The notes under the pieces were generated by a model. That model did no database searches and had not been told where the DNA came from. It worked only from the letters and a program-made list of their open reading frames with translations. This document shows, piece after piece, positions 1-10,610 of a stretch of DNA of 64,000 nucleotides. Each line of letters starts with the position of its first letter. The first letter of the stretch is position 1. The stretch comes from Sepiola atlantica (taxonomy: Eukaryota > Mollusca > Cephalopoda > Sepiida > Sepiolidae). A program made the position numbers and the translations under genes. Location of the stretch: positions 56,950,150 to 57,014,149 of the forward strand of contig OY744528.1 in NCBI GenBank assembly GCA_963556195.1, read 5' to 3'.

Positions 1-336
1 AGGTACCATTTGCAGTCGTTTCCTTAAGACACACCAGACAGTTGCTGGAGCAAGCTGAAGTTCCCTGCTGGCTCTTCTCACTGATTTACGGGGGCTCCGC
101 TGAAAGGCTGTCCGAACTTGCTCAACTGCATCTTCTGAAGTTGAAGGGCGACCTGTTCGCTTACTTGGGCACAAACACCCATCTTTCACAAATTTAGCAT
201 GCCATCTGACAATGGATTTCCATTCAGGGGCTTCTTTTTTAAATTTCCTGCGAAATGCACACTGAACACATGTCCACGATTCAGTCTTTGCAAATTGGAG
301 GACGCAAAATGCCTTGTCTTGTTTAGAGAACGCCAT
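1..336 (-). CDS. Mariner-like transposase, N-terminal part, cut by window edge
   Basis: Reading the minus strand from an ATG at 336-334 gives 112 codons without a stop, running off the window. The product begins MAFSKQDKAFCVLQFAK and continues through a segment with KSIVRWHAKF and TGRPSTSED, then SPRKSVRRASREL and ATVWCVLRKRL. This is the DUF4817-like helix-turn-helix head that precedes the DDE domain in one group of Tc1/mariner transposases; it binds the element's inverted repeats. The catalytic domain would lie left of base 1. The open frame suggests a fairly young copy. A matching terminal repeat lies about 125 bp upstream (461-490). The family is inferred from motif memory, without a search. 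Confidence 0.78.
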   Translation of the reverse strand, partial: MAFSKQDKAFCVLQFAKTESWTCVQCAFRRKFKKEAPEWKSIVRWHAKFVKDGCLCPSKRTGRPSTSEDAVEQVRTAFQRSPRKSVRRASRELQLAPATVWCVLRKRLQMVP

Positions 337-460
337 TACTGCACCTGGAAAGATAACACGAAAATCATTAGTATGACCAAAAACTTGATTAAACAAGCTT
401 TAAAATGGCACCAGTTTCATTTTTCTACCTGGAATAGTTCATGAGATATACGCATTTGTA

Positions 461-490
461 ATGTTCCCAAGACTTTTGAAACACCCTGTA
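461..490. mobile_element. Outer terminal inverted repeat of the mariner-like element
   Basis: The segment ends gacttttgaaacaccctgta and directly meets a TA-rich array. Read on the minus strand it starts TACAGGGTGTTTCAAAAGTC, a common terminus of Tc1/mariner-type elements, which insert at TA. The partner repeat is outside the window. Confidence 0.65.
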
Positions 491-790
491 TATGTATGTA
501 TATTTATATATATGTATGTATATATGTATATATATATATATGTATGTATATGTATATATATATGTATGTATATGTATATATATATGTATGTATATGTATA
601 TATATATGTATATATATATATTTATATATATGTATGTATATATATATATATGTACGTATATGTATATATATATATGTATATATATATATAAATATATATA
701 TATACATATATATGTATGTATATATATATATATATATGTGTATGTATATATATTTATATATATATATTTATATATATATACATGTATGCA
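478..790. repeat. TA/TATG microsatellite
   Basis: About 300 bp of alternating TA with interspersed TATG and TGTA steps. All reading frames through it code only for Tyr/Ile/Met/Val/Cys repeats and are not genes. It borders the mariner terminus on the left. Confidence 0.95.
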
Positions 791-1740
791 GGGTCCGGTC
801 AGAACCAGGGATTAGCACGACTGGACACCCCAGTTCCATTCTCTTGATCCGGCTATCTCTAATCGGCCCTATGATATTTCCTGGGATGTAAGGAAATTCG
901 CCTTACGATCGATATCGGCTGAACGGCCATCCCTATCATAATCAATAACAGCACACACTCAGTGCACACCCGGCCCCACATCTGCTCGACCATCCAACCC
1001 CAAACTGTCCGCACGCTATCTCTGGGTGCCCATCTCACTCTCACACATATTCATTGAATCATCGGTATATGACCGATTGTTACTTAAAACTAACTCCTGC
1101 GCATTATCAGATATAGGGGAACAAAAACAGAAACCCCTTTCATTAACACGTAAACTTAAATGGTCAGCCTCCAAGATCTACGTGAGGTACCGTCCTTACA
1201 TCACTTGCTTATCTGGACCATACATTTCGGACACCTCAGTGCCCCCGGCACGAATGTCCAAGAACAATCACCCGTGTTTCTAACTCCCAGTCCTTTTTAT
1301 TAAACGAGGATGTCCCTATCCCATGGTTCTAACTAGTCGGTACGGCAGCAAGGTGAAATGTCACATCGAATCATCTCTGCTCCCGGAACACGCCGAGTGA
1401 CCAAAACTAGGCCCAACCTATAAACCAAAGTTAATCAACACCCGGTACCTCCTTTTAAAATCGATCCCCTCCATGGTTCCATCTGCCCCCGACGCACGCA
1501 CCCGAGTTACACCACACCCCAGCCTGACTCCAATCCCCACTGGTGTTGAGCGGACACCAATTCCATGCGCTCCCTTCCCGTGGCTCTATCTATGCGGTAA
1601 TGGGGTGGGGGATTTTCTCAGCACACATGCCGGCAAACATTTAAAATCCCAAAAGATGGGACCTCATGTCGAGTCACTGGGAGCTCTCTTACTGCATTTC
1701 ACAATATAGCTTTTATATCCCCTTCCGCTTGCAGGGAAGC
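791..1740. other. Unrecognised, less AT-rich segment beside a gypsy remnant
   Basis: About 950 bp of noticeably higher GC than its surroundings, with no convincing reading frame. A minus-strand AATAAA lies at about 1300 (tttatt on +). It lies where the integrase and 3' LTR of the neighbouring minus-strand gypsy remnant would be expected, so an LTR is possible, but no second copy was found in the window. Confidence 0.3.
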
Positions 1741-3440
1741 GATCGCAGTGTCTTCTAATGGCTCTCTCTGTCTTGGCACCAGTCTAGACAATCCATTCGT
1801 GCTATAGATCTTTTTTGATGGTAAAAACTCCATTTTGAAATTATAGTTCAATAAAATGGTTCCCCATCTCTGTAATCTATTCGCACCAGCAGGCCTTTCT
1901 TCGAACCGAAAATGGTGATTAACAGTTTATGGTCCGTCTGTAATGTGAACAATCTACCTTGTATATAGCGGTGAAACTTAGTTACAGCAAACATTATTCC
2001 TAACGTCTCCTCAATTTGGGAGTACTACTTCTCCACCAGAAGCAGGGTCCTTGATGCATGCACGATGGGTTTATGTGTCCCATCTGGTATTACATGAAGA
2101 ATACACGTTCCTAATCCATATGAATTAGCGTCGCTAGCCACTATTATGTCTAAGTCTGGGTTGTAAGGAATAAATCCGATATCAGCATTTCAATAATTTT
2201 GTTGAATGCCACCTAGCATTCGGGCGTCCAATACCAAACCTTATCCTTTTTCAATAGTTCATTCAGTAGAGTGCGTAGATTATTCATCTCTGGGATAAAA
2301 GCCTGGTAGTAATTTGCCAATCCCAGAAAGCTCTGTAGCACTGGCATGTTCTATTACATGACCCAGATATTTAATTTCTAAAAAAAAATCCCATTTTTCC
2401 TCTTTAACTTTAAACCCATAGTCCCGGATTCGCTAAAACACTTGCTTGACATGTTTCCAGTGTTCTCTACTGTTTATTAGAATGTCGTCAAGGTATGCAG
2501 TAGCAAAATCAATTTCGCCCAACATGGTATCCATCACTTTCGAACTTGTATAAACCGCGATGCGTATTTATACACAACAGCTTAAAACTCTCTTTTTCCA
2601 CAGGTATTTGGAGGGACACTTCACTCAGATCTATTTTCGAAAAAAATTTGCCTCCATTTAATTTTGAGGAAACTATCTCCGGCTATGCTGTGGGTAATGA
2701 TGATCTTTTAGTGCTGTATTTAATCTCGCTGAAAAATCTGCACACACGCGGATCTCTATTGATTGGGTGGTGCCCACTGACTGTATTCCACTTTGGATAA
2801 GATACTGGTCGTCACTAGTCGGTCCAATTCCTCATAGTTTGTCTGCCGAGGCAAAAGGCACATTCCTTTTATTTCTTAAATATAGGCTGAACGTTTTCGT
2901 TCGGTTGAAATGTGGCCGCCATCTTTGTGCATCGGCCAAGGCTGCCATAAAAACTCTAGGAAAAGATTATTTCAAATCCAGTTTTAGTTTTTCTGATTCA
3001 GTTGTCCGACTATCTATTTTTTGGCAAAATGTATTTATTGGTAACTCCCATAAATTGAACGCTTGCATCCAATCAGTTCTAAAAAAGTTATTAGTGTCCT
3101 TTAACACAAGCATTTTTAACTTTTTGGTATTTCCCATTAGGGTCACATAATTATCTCAGTAATTATCTCACCCTCACATTTAATTCTTTCACCAGTCACT
3201 GTACTGGCTATCCTGTTAGTTCGTCTATTCAATCTCTTCCACGTATGTAGATTTATTATTGACACGTTCTAGCCCGAATCCAATTGTAGTTTAATATTTT
3301 TATCCAGGATTTTTGCATGCACATATATCCTTATATTTATGTATTCCTGATCATTTATATTTGTGGCTTGTACCCGCGTTTTATTTCTTTTATTCATTTT
3401 ACAGTGCAGACTTTTATGTTACAAGTCAGGCAGGTCTTAA
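1741..3440 (-). pseudogene. Decayed Ty3/gypsy pol (protease-RT-RNase H)
   Basis: With frame jumps, the minus strand shows the gypsy order. A protease-like stretch with KLQLDSG is at about 3255-3330. RT blocks follow: LNGGKFFSKIDLSE near 2610-2665, then HRGLYKFE near 2545-2575. RNase H blocks TDHKLL and FGSKKG lie near 1900-1945. Stops and shifts are frequent, so it cannot be expressed as a protein. Clear integrase was not found to its left. It resembles element B (9.1-13.7 kb) in domain order and wording but is more diverged. Confidence 0.7.
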
Positions 3441-3465
3441 AACAAAATGGCCACTTTGTTACACC

Positions 3466-3530
3466 GGTACCAAGGGCTCGGCGGTAATCAAGAGCGTTAA
3501 CCCCTCATAGGGAATTAGCTAATAATTAAA
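3466..3530 (-). repeat. Partial copy of tRNA-Ser-like SINE
   Basis: Contains aagagcgttaacccctcata followed by gggaattagctaataatt, nearly the same as the end of the fuller copy at 3775-3870. It lacks the central arms. Confidence 0.45.
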
Positions 3531-3774
3531 GAGGAATTTAACTTTGTAAATAGCGAGTCGGCGGCTAATTTACACGAGCAGTTGAAAGTGATCTACAAAC
3601 TGTGTTTGGATCTTGCATGAAGCTATTTGTACTGCTTGTTATTAAACTCACTCAGAGTGGCCGGCCTTTAGTGAAGGGGGCTTATAATAATATTTGTAAA
3701 TAAATATTAATTATTTATTACCTACAGACATCGATGTTTCATGCTAACACAATCTTCAGTGCAGGAAGTTAATT

Positions 3775-3870
3775 CTCAACGGTCGGTGGGCTCGAACTCC
3801 GATCACAAATCGCCACTGATTCGCAGTCAAGAGTGTTAACCCCTCGGCCATAGGGAATTAGCTAATAATT
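3775..3870 (-). repeat. tRNA-derived SINE head (tRNA-Ser-like)
   Basis: On the minus strand there is an A-box-like TGGCCGAGGGGTTAA, an anticodon-arm-like CTTGACTGCGAATCAG and a B-box-like AGTTCGAGCCC, in tRNA order and spacing. The acceptor arms do not pair properly, so it is a SINE head or tRNA pseudogene rather than a functional tRNA. Confidence 0.55.
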
Positions 3871-4445
3871 TATATATATATATATATATATATATTATAC
3901 TTCAATCCAGTCCACACCAATCCAAAAATAAAACAATTTAATTCACCCTAAGGTTAACTCGCTTTCTGAGAAATTAATCGTATGTCCATATCATTTTAAA
4001 TAAATTATTTATTATATGATAATAATAATTAACTTTAAGAACATATTGGCAATATTATTAATAGCTTATTTGATTAATTTAAATAAATTATTAAATCATA
4101 TGATAATAATAATAATAAGATTTAAGAAAATATTGACAATATTATTAATAGCTATAAAAATGTTAAAAAATATATAAATATATATCATCTATAAAAATAT
4201 ATAAAAAATATATAATTATATATACACACACACATACACACACATATACCCATACATATATACATATACACACAATACATACACATGCATATATATATAT
4301 ATACAAATACATATATGTATATATACAAACATATGCACATCTACATACACATACACCGACACATGCACATACACATACATTTATATATGCATACACACAT
4401 ATATACACATATATACATGTACAGATATATAATAATGTAGATCTT
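3870..4445. repeat. TA tract, AT-rich spacer and TA/CATA microsatellite
   Basis: A pure TA run (3870-3895), about 270 bp of AT-rich sequence, then a long TA/CACA/CATA array from about 4165 to 4440. The Tyr/Val/Cys-rich reading frame across the array is an artefact of the repeat. Confidence 0.85.
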
Positions 4446-4562
4446 AATACTAATAATTATAATTGTATTTAGTCATGTTGAAATAAAGAGATACATATAT
4501 AAAGAATCATGAAGCAGATTAAGAACAATCTAGGCAGACGCAATTCAGTATATCCACTGCTA

Positions 4563-5095
4563 CTGATCTTAATTGATCTCGGATTGTGAGTTGTTGGTTA
4601 TTTTAAATTTACATTTATGCCTGAACTTCGCCATTAGTTCATCTCTTCTGTTCAGAAGATTACTGTGTTCGTATTTCAGGGGTCTTATTTTTTCCTCCAA
4701 ACACAAATTGCACCTTTGCCTAAATCCATTCAGGATGTTAGAATAACATAAGATTGACCAAGAAACCACTGGTGTTTGGTTTTTATTTTTCAGTAGCCAC
4801 CATTGTTTCACTAATTCCATTTTGTTCTTAAGTTCTGGATTTACGAATGAGTGTTTGTGGTCATAGAAATACTGTTTCTAGTTTCCCGCGGAAATGCCGA
4901 TGTAGACTTTCTTGTCCCTGTTGTTATTTTCCGGACATATCGTGGCCTTATAAACCATGTACTCTACTTTACAATTACCGTTTAGTGGGCATTCATTCTT
5001 CACCTGACAATTACACTTATTTACTTTAGCCTTAATGTTATTAGAATTATTTAATATTTTCTGATTATGTGTACTAATTATCCTATCCATGTTCT
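4563..5095 (-). pseudogene. Penelope-like element, GIY-YIG endonuclease end
   Basis: The minus strand encodes NECPLNGNCKVEYMVYKATI then KVYIGISAGN (about 5030-4878), with the expected Tyr-Lys-Ala...Tyr-Ile-Gly of a GIY-YIG domain. After a break come SWSILCYSN, RCNLCLEEK and NLLNRRDELMAKFRHKCKF (about 4760-4600), the tail of that domain in Penelope-like retroelements. This nuclease nicks target DNA during integration. The RT half is absent, consistent with 5' truncation. One stop or shift separates the two halves. The element's 3' side borders the 4.2-4.4 kb microsatellite. Confidence 0.75.
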
Positions 5096-5221
5096 TGGTA
5101 CAAGAGTAGCTAATTTTAATTGTTTTCTATTGGATATCTTACTTAGTGGATTGTAGAAATTGCTTAAAAAAGAACAATTTTCAAACAGTATGCAAATTCA
5201 AAAAGAAAAACGTTAAAAGAG

Positions 5222-5455
5222 TTGAAGAAAACAAAACCAATATGGAAGTCTTTTCATTTTGCAGAAACAACATCCAACAATGCACCAGAGTTTTGTGATA
5301 AAGATCTTAAACCATATAAGACACCGCCATATCAACATCAATTAAATGGGTTTACAGAAAGAATGATGCAGATTAAAAGCATGTTCTCTAACGTGGCTAA
5401 CTTTACACTTCACAACACTTATCTGATTTTAGATGTGCCCAAGCATAAGAGGCTG
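5222..5455 (+). pseudogene. Gypsy-type integrase scrap
   Basis: The + strand encodes NNAPEFCDKDLKPYKTPPYQ followed by LNGFTERMMQIKSM. This fits the second Asp and the Glu region of an rve integrase core (DNxPEF ... TPPY ... NGxxER), but the 10-15 residues normally between these blocks are missing. The rest is unrecognisable. It is an isolated fragment, opposite in strand to the neighbouring gypsy copies. Confidence 0.5.
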
Positions 5456-5545
5456 TGTCTGTCTGTCTGTCGGTCGGTCTGTCATGCTTAAGTTTGAAAT
5501 AGCAATTTGATTGCTAAATGCACAGATTGAATGGCTGCATCTTGA
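5456..5545 (+). repeat. GTCT run plus dispersed repeat R1
   Basis: A short GTCT/GGTC run (5456-5482) is followed by catgcttaagtttgaaat ... gcacagattgaatgg. The same words in reverse complement occur twice at 22503-22705, so this is an interspersed family. Confidence 0.55.
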
Positions 5546-6065
5546 GAATACTCGTTTTTGTTTAGAAAAAAAAATTTCAGTCTATCCAATCGCATCTATC
5601 ATTAGAATTAAACATTTTTGTGTCTGTCTGTTAGTCACTTAGTGTCTTAAAATCTTTTGATGGAATTACATTAAATTTGGTATGAAGCATCCCTGAGATA
5701 CCAGATGTGTCATAGTGAAATAAATGTTACTACTACTACTTTTAATACTAAACAATTATTTTTTTTTTTAAACTAGTCAATATCTATATAGCCTATGGCA
5801 TCCACTGTGATGCATAAAATCTCTGTTCCAAATTTTAAAAGTAAAATAAAACGTTGCCTTTTAATGCTTATAGATATTCGATGTGATTGCAAACCTTACA
5901 ATATTATTGTAAAAATATCTATATCTATATGCATAACTGTGGATGTCATAGGCTATAAAATTTGTCCCCAAATTTTCAAATAAAGTAAAAAATGAATTTA
6001 AAAAATCAACTATTATGGTATGGTTCTTATCCTAAGCCAAAATAAAATCTGAATAAGTTTAAGGC
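5546..6065. other. Intergenic, no gene seen
   Basis: AT-rich sequence with short words that recur elsewhere (for example catccctgagataccag and repeated ctatatctatatgcat). No coding signal or recognised element. Confidence 0.5.
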
Positions 6066-6222
6066 TTCTAAAATTCATACTAGAATTGTCTGCAAGGATC
6101 AGTGATACAACGGATAAAAGTGCTAAGTAATAATCAATTCTAAGTGACACTCATCTGGAGGTTGACGGTTCAATCCTCAGTACGGGCAATACTAAGAATA
6201 CAATTAAGAATTACTTAAGACT
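6066..6222 (+). repeat. tRNA-derived SINE family S1, copy 1
   Basis: From aaaattcatactagaattgt to aatacaattaagaattactt. The sequence matches 26172-26340 in reverse complement over its whole length. A B-box-like ggttcaatcctc and an A-box-like region (gtgatacaacggataaa; gtagcgtaacggatga in copy 2) give a tRNA-type Pol III promoter. Confidence 0.65.
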
Positions 6223-7260
6223 TCTACCATAGACCTATAATTCTCATATTTCTTTTCGGTCGAACGTTCTTTTAACTAATTCACTCATTAAAATACATTT
6301 GACTACTACCAGTGCTTAACCATCCACCTCTCTCTCTCTCTGCTTGTCTCCCCTTATTAAATCTCGTTTAACAAAACAAACAAAATCAAATTCTTCGCTT
6401 AGCGTACACGCAATTGCTTATGTAAGAAGAGAAAGACTGTCCTACAGTGTGATATATTTTTCCCTACTAAACTTTTTTTTCAATTTATCTTTTCATAACT
6501 GTTTTTACTTTTTTTTCCTTCTATTTTATGTTTATCTTCAAATGTCATGTAACATTCAGTTTTTATTTTCTGCCCTTCTTTTTATTTTGAATTCTTACTT
6601 TTTAACCCTGTGCTTACTTTAAGGTTTATTCTTCGTAGTTGTAAATTCTACTTAGAATTATGAATCCGTCTTTTCCTCATGTGGCGCACTGCTGACTCAT
6701 CTTTTTGCTTCAAATTTTTTTGTCTTCTTTATCCTTTCTCTTCCTCCACTGCTGCAGTGTCTTTCTCTTTTTCTTTCTTCAAAGCTATTTTAAATTTCAT
6801 TTCTTTTTCTTTTCCTTTTTTTTTCAAAAGGTTATTTATGTGTATGTATTTTCGTCGTAACTGCTTCTGTTTCATTCTTTCTTTTCTTTACTTTTGTTCT
6901 TTAAATGCTGGAAAATTCTGATCACTTAATCAAATCTGATTATGTGGCATAATCACTTCCTCCTTAAATATTTTATCAATCGAGCGGCCGTTACAAACGA
7001 TTATTTAAAACCATACCTTGACTGAAGCCACCATCGATGTATGTGTATATCCATTGGTTGTTTCTCTTCCCTGACTGAGGCTAGCGGTGCTGCATGCCTC
7101 TCTAGAGTTGTTGTAGAAATGTAGCATTGTAAATTAAAGACAGCAATTTAATTTATTCGCGTAGAACGAACAGTTGGGTCAGTATTTTTCCATCTCACCT
7201 CAGTGTGAAGAAGATGAGTATACTGGAAACCTGTTTCTTCACAGACTCTGTGAAATATTC
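6223..7260. other. Pyrimidine-rich non-coding stretch
   Basis: T- and C-rich DNA with a CT run at 6332-6345. Open frames here code for Phe/Ser/Leu-rich peptides typical of T-rich DNA. No splice-flanked exon or element recognised. Confidence 0.5.
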
Positions 7261-7261
7261 A

Positions 7262-8190
7262 AGAATTGAGTACTTTGTGTGGAATTTCATTTATAATTTT
7301 AATATCATCTGATAACACTTTGTACGGGCATTTTCTTTTTTCACCTATGTATAATGAAGTGTATAGACAGAATGTCTGGATGACCAATATTTTTCACTTT
7401 TGCAACAACTCCTCAGCAATGTCTAGTCATGCTTGCGACACTCTCTGTACACATTCCAATGCATTTTTTCTCTTCAATTCAGTGTTGCAGGAAATAATGA
7501 TCAAGTCCTTTAAAAATCTCAGAACTAGTTATTCTACCCTGCAATTTGAGCACACAGAGTAGTTTTTCCTGGATTTCTCCTTCACACTCAACCGTCAAAA
7601 ACCAACAGGGAATTTCCTTGTTACTTACGTCTGTTGATTCATCAAGTTGAATTGAATAAAACGTTGAATTTTTTACCAATTTTTCTAACTTGATTTTCAA
7701 TAATTTCAGCCATTACTTAAATTCTGTGCTTAACAGTGTTAGCAGACATGGGAATTACTTTCATTTTTGGTACAGCTTGTTTTCCCCAAACCTTTTAACT
7801 GACTTGTAACATGTAAGGCTTGATTAATTCTTATCCAATCGTATATAGCTTTTTATTTTTTGCTACTTGAAGTTTTATCAAATAGGAAGCAAGAACAAGC
7901 CCAAGTGCTAGTGGATAGGAAACCTTTTTTATTTTAAAGCACCTACATGTTTTGGCATATTTTCATGCATTTTAAAAAAATATTCTAGTGGTTTCTTAGT
8001 GGTGTTTTTCGAGTTTTGAAGATTTCATGTCATCATTAGATAAACTCTCAGAATACATAATACAAAGAGGCTGTGAATTCAGCTTATTACCAGCTTCTTG
8101 AATAAATCCAAATTTCAAGTAGTTCCAATTATATTTTTTTGATACTTTGCATTTTTTCTTTTTGCCTCCAGTTTGACAAAGATGGCTGTA
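7262..8190 (-). pseudogene. hAT transposase-derived pseudogene (ZBED5/SCAND3-like)
   Basis: Minus-strand frames give a BED-finger-like start (YLKFGFIQEAG, PLCIMYSESLSNDDMKSSKL, LEKHH; about 8135-8000), then after a damaged stretch FYSIQLDESTDVSNKE and GEIQEKLLCVLKL (about 7660-7540). DESTD is the hallmark of the ZBED5/FAM200/SCAND3 group of domesticated-type hAT transposases. The downstream catalytic and dimerisation parts are not readable. Stops and shifts in the finger show decay. The perfect palindrome at 8335 lies just upstream. Confidence 0.68.
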
Positions 8191-8334
8191 ACTTTGCAGT
8201 CATTGACACTCAAAAGTGATTTTAAAACTTTTCAACTGTCAATTCAATAGTAATTTCTAGCTAGAATAAGAGTCAACTAAAGAAAAACAATATTTATTGA
8301 AGGGCCCACTATTCTAGAAATATGGTAATGGATG

Positions 8335-8394
8335 AAGAACATCCTGTTGGCTCCAAATGGAATATATTCCATTTGGAGCCAACAGGATGTTCTT
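8335..8394. repeat. Perfect 60-bp palindrome, no spacer
   Basis: The 30-bp arm starting aagaacatcctgttggctcc is followed immediately by its exact reverse complement, centred at 8364/8365. I checked every base of both arms. Confidence 0.93.
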
Positions 8395-9125
8395 ATCTGC
8401 TGTTTTTGTTTCTCATTTCTACATTAGTCTTAGTTCTATTTCTGTCAATATGAATTATGACTGATGTACTATAACCTGAACTAACATTGAATCTTAAAAT
8501 CTCAGTTAGCTGGCACATTGTCAATAGACTGATAACTTGATTGGCAGCTCTATTGTACTTAACAGTCTATTTGCATAATATATTAGTTGTACATGTAATT
8601 TTTATCTTTTTAAATGTATCTTATTAAAATAAAACTATCCCACAGTAGCATTTCATTTCTTTTTCACAGTAGATGTGTAGCACTTTATTTTCACCTTACA
8701 ATATGTTCTAACCCCTCTTTTGTATGATTCTCTAAAATGTCCCTGTAATTAGTTAAATTTTAATAAAGTTTTTGGTTGGATACCCAGGGATTGGAGGGCG
8801 TTTATATCACATGAGGCCTGGCATCCATACTGTTCATGTTTGGGTGTGAGCATGTCAGAATCTACATTACTACTGAATAACAATTACTGTGAATGATTGT
8901 AGCAAAGAACTTTTTAGTAATAGTTAATTAGCAACTGTAAAAATTATTGACATATTTCTATAAATGCTAAATGTACAAAACGATCTAAATAACTCCTACC
9001 ATAAAATAATTAAATCCACAAAAATTATTTTATCTAATAGTAGACGACCTGTGGCAAAAAGTGAGTAGTCCAAGAAACTTCTGCTCTTAGCCGATATAAG
9101 TATATTTATTTTATAATTTCTATAA
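8395..9125. other. Intergenic, no gene seen
   Basis: AT-rich unique-looking sequence without coding signal or a recognised element, up to the target-site duplication of gypsy B. Confidence 0.5.
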
Positions 9126-9130
9126 ATGTC

Positions 9131-9347
9131 TGTTATATCGTAAGAATAACAATAAGTACATAAGAAACCCAAGACAAGAATTGAAAGGAATAGGAATTGT
9201 ATTCAGAATACTTAATTACAATAAGTTGGCAGACGTGCTAAGTGGTTCGCTAAGCAGTTCTCCTTGGTAAGGAAAAAGGTGTTGATTTCATAGTGACCTG
9301 ACGAATCCATCCTGTCACTATGGGTGAATCCGGATCAGTCCACAACA
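9131..9347 (-). repeat. 3' LTR of gypsy B
   Basis: Read on minus it starts TGTTGTGGACTGATCCGG and ends CGATATAACA, so TGTT...AACA termini. It lacks about 20 bp (gtcgccattaccggctct) present in the other LTR. Confidence 0.92.
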
Positions 9348-9358
9348 CCTCCCTCTTA
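9348..9358 (-). promoter_or_regulatory. Polypurine tract of gypsy B
   Basis: On the minus strand AAGAGGGAGG directly abuts the 3' LTR, the usual place of the plus-strand primer in reverse transcription. Confidence 0.7.
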
Positions 9359-9362
9359 AGAT

Positions 9363-10610
9363 TTATTTCTTCCTGAAAATATATCTTTTCCTCTTTGGGT
9401 CAATCTTTAGACGTTCTGTTGAATTTCTCTTTCTTTTCGTTGAACGTCTTATTTCAGTAGCAGGAGTAGTAGTAAGGTTTTCAGGAATCGGTACATCAAA
9501 AACATCGTAAAGTATCTCCATGGGTTCCTCATGTGAGGTTTGTTTTTCCATCTATCTGCATCTGAACTGATTTACATGACGCTTGTTTTCCAACTTCGGA
9601 TCCCGAACCATGTATATCAGGCGTCCGATTCTCCTGGTGACAATACCATCTTACCAGAACATTTTACTCTTTCTGTAATTCTTAAAAAACACTTTTTCAC
9701 CAACATTAAAATGTCTGGTCTTACCATCCGTGTTTTAAAAATGTTTTTTCTTCACTGGCAATAATTTGTCAAAAATGGTTTAAATTTTTCTTGCGAACAT
9801 CATATCCGCCGGTGCCATGTTCTCCGCAATGTTTCATTTCGGTGTGACCCTATAAACTCTTAAGAATTGTTGAAGGTATCTACAAACCTTTCCGCCTGCC
9901 CGTTACTTTTCGGGTGGTAAACAGGTGTAGTAATATGTTTTATCCCAAAGTTTTTGCAAAACATGTTAAACTCTCCTGAAGTAAATTGGTTCCTATTATC
10001 TGTGACAATTTCATCAGGTAATCCAAAGCTAGCAAACAGTTCATGCAAAAAATTTATTGTTATGGCAGATGTTGGCTTTTTGCATTTCAGAATCTCTGGC
10101 CATTTTGTTAAACTGTCCATTACAATTAAATAATATGCACCATTTAGCGGTCCAGCAAAATCTATATGTAGTCTAGACCATGGCGTGTCCACTTTCGGCC
10201 ATGATGCTGTCATTATTGATGGTGCTTTAGCTGCTAGAGCTTTTAACTGTCCTCTCAATGTCCTGGTCCATACTTGGCCAAAAAACGTATGAACACATAA
10301 GTGATTTCATTTTGCACATTCTTAGATGACCACAATGAAAATCCTTTAACAGTCTCTTTTGTAGTGCCACTCGGATCACGACATGCTTGGCGTACATTAA
10401 AATTTTGTCACAAATTGAATAGTTATTGCTTACCGGCAAATTTATATTTCCTCTTTGTTTGCACTTCACTTTATCCATCATGTTTTTAATAAATTGATCA
10501 CTTTTAAATTTTATTTGTATTTCTTGCACAATCACTGGAAGTTCACGTACAGTGCTAATCAGTACTTTTTTTATTTCACTTTCAGCTTTGAGTGATGTGA
10601 TATCTTCCAT
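9363..10610 (-). pseudogene. Gypsy B integrase region
   Basis: Two overlapping open stretches and a tail. 10610-10227 holds a zinc-binding-like DFHCGHLRMCKM segment. 10258-9860 (132 residues) is the rve core, with LHIDFAGPL (first Asp), IVTDNRNQF (second Asp) and HPKSNGQAERFV (Glu). 9551-9363 is a basic C-terminal tail (RRSTKRKRNST). The catalytic D-D-E pattern is visible. The frame shift between zinc and core segments and the stop after FNNS make it a pseudogene. The enzyme joined element cDNA to the host genome. Confidence 0.85.

Noticed and set aside
461..891. Several long Tyr/Ile-rich open frames on both strands
   Set aside because: They are translations of the TA/TATG microsatellite and have no composition or context of a real protein.
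3775..3870. Functional tRNA-Ser gene
   Set aside because: Box-like words and anticodon-arm similarity are present, but the acceptor stem does not pair and a partial second copy exists nearby, so a SINE is more likely.
6344..6921. Phe/Leu-rich frames that look like membrane proteins
   Set aside because: Produced by T-rich DNA; no splice sites, start context or conserved motif.
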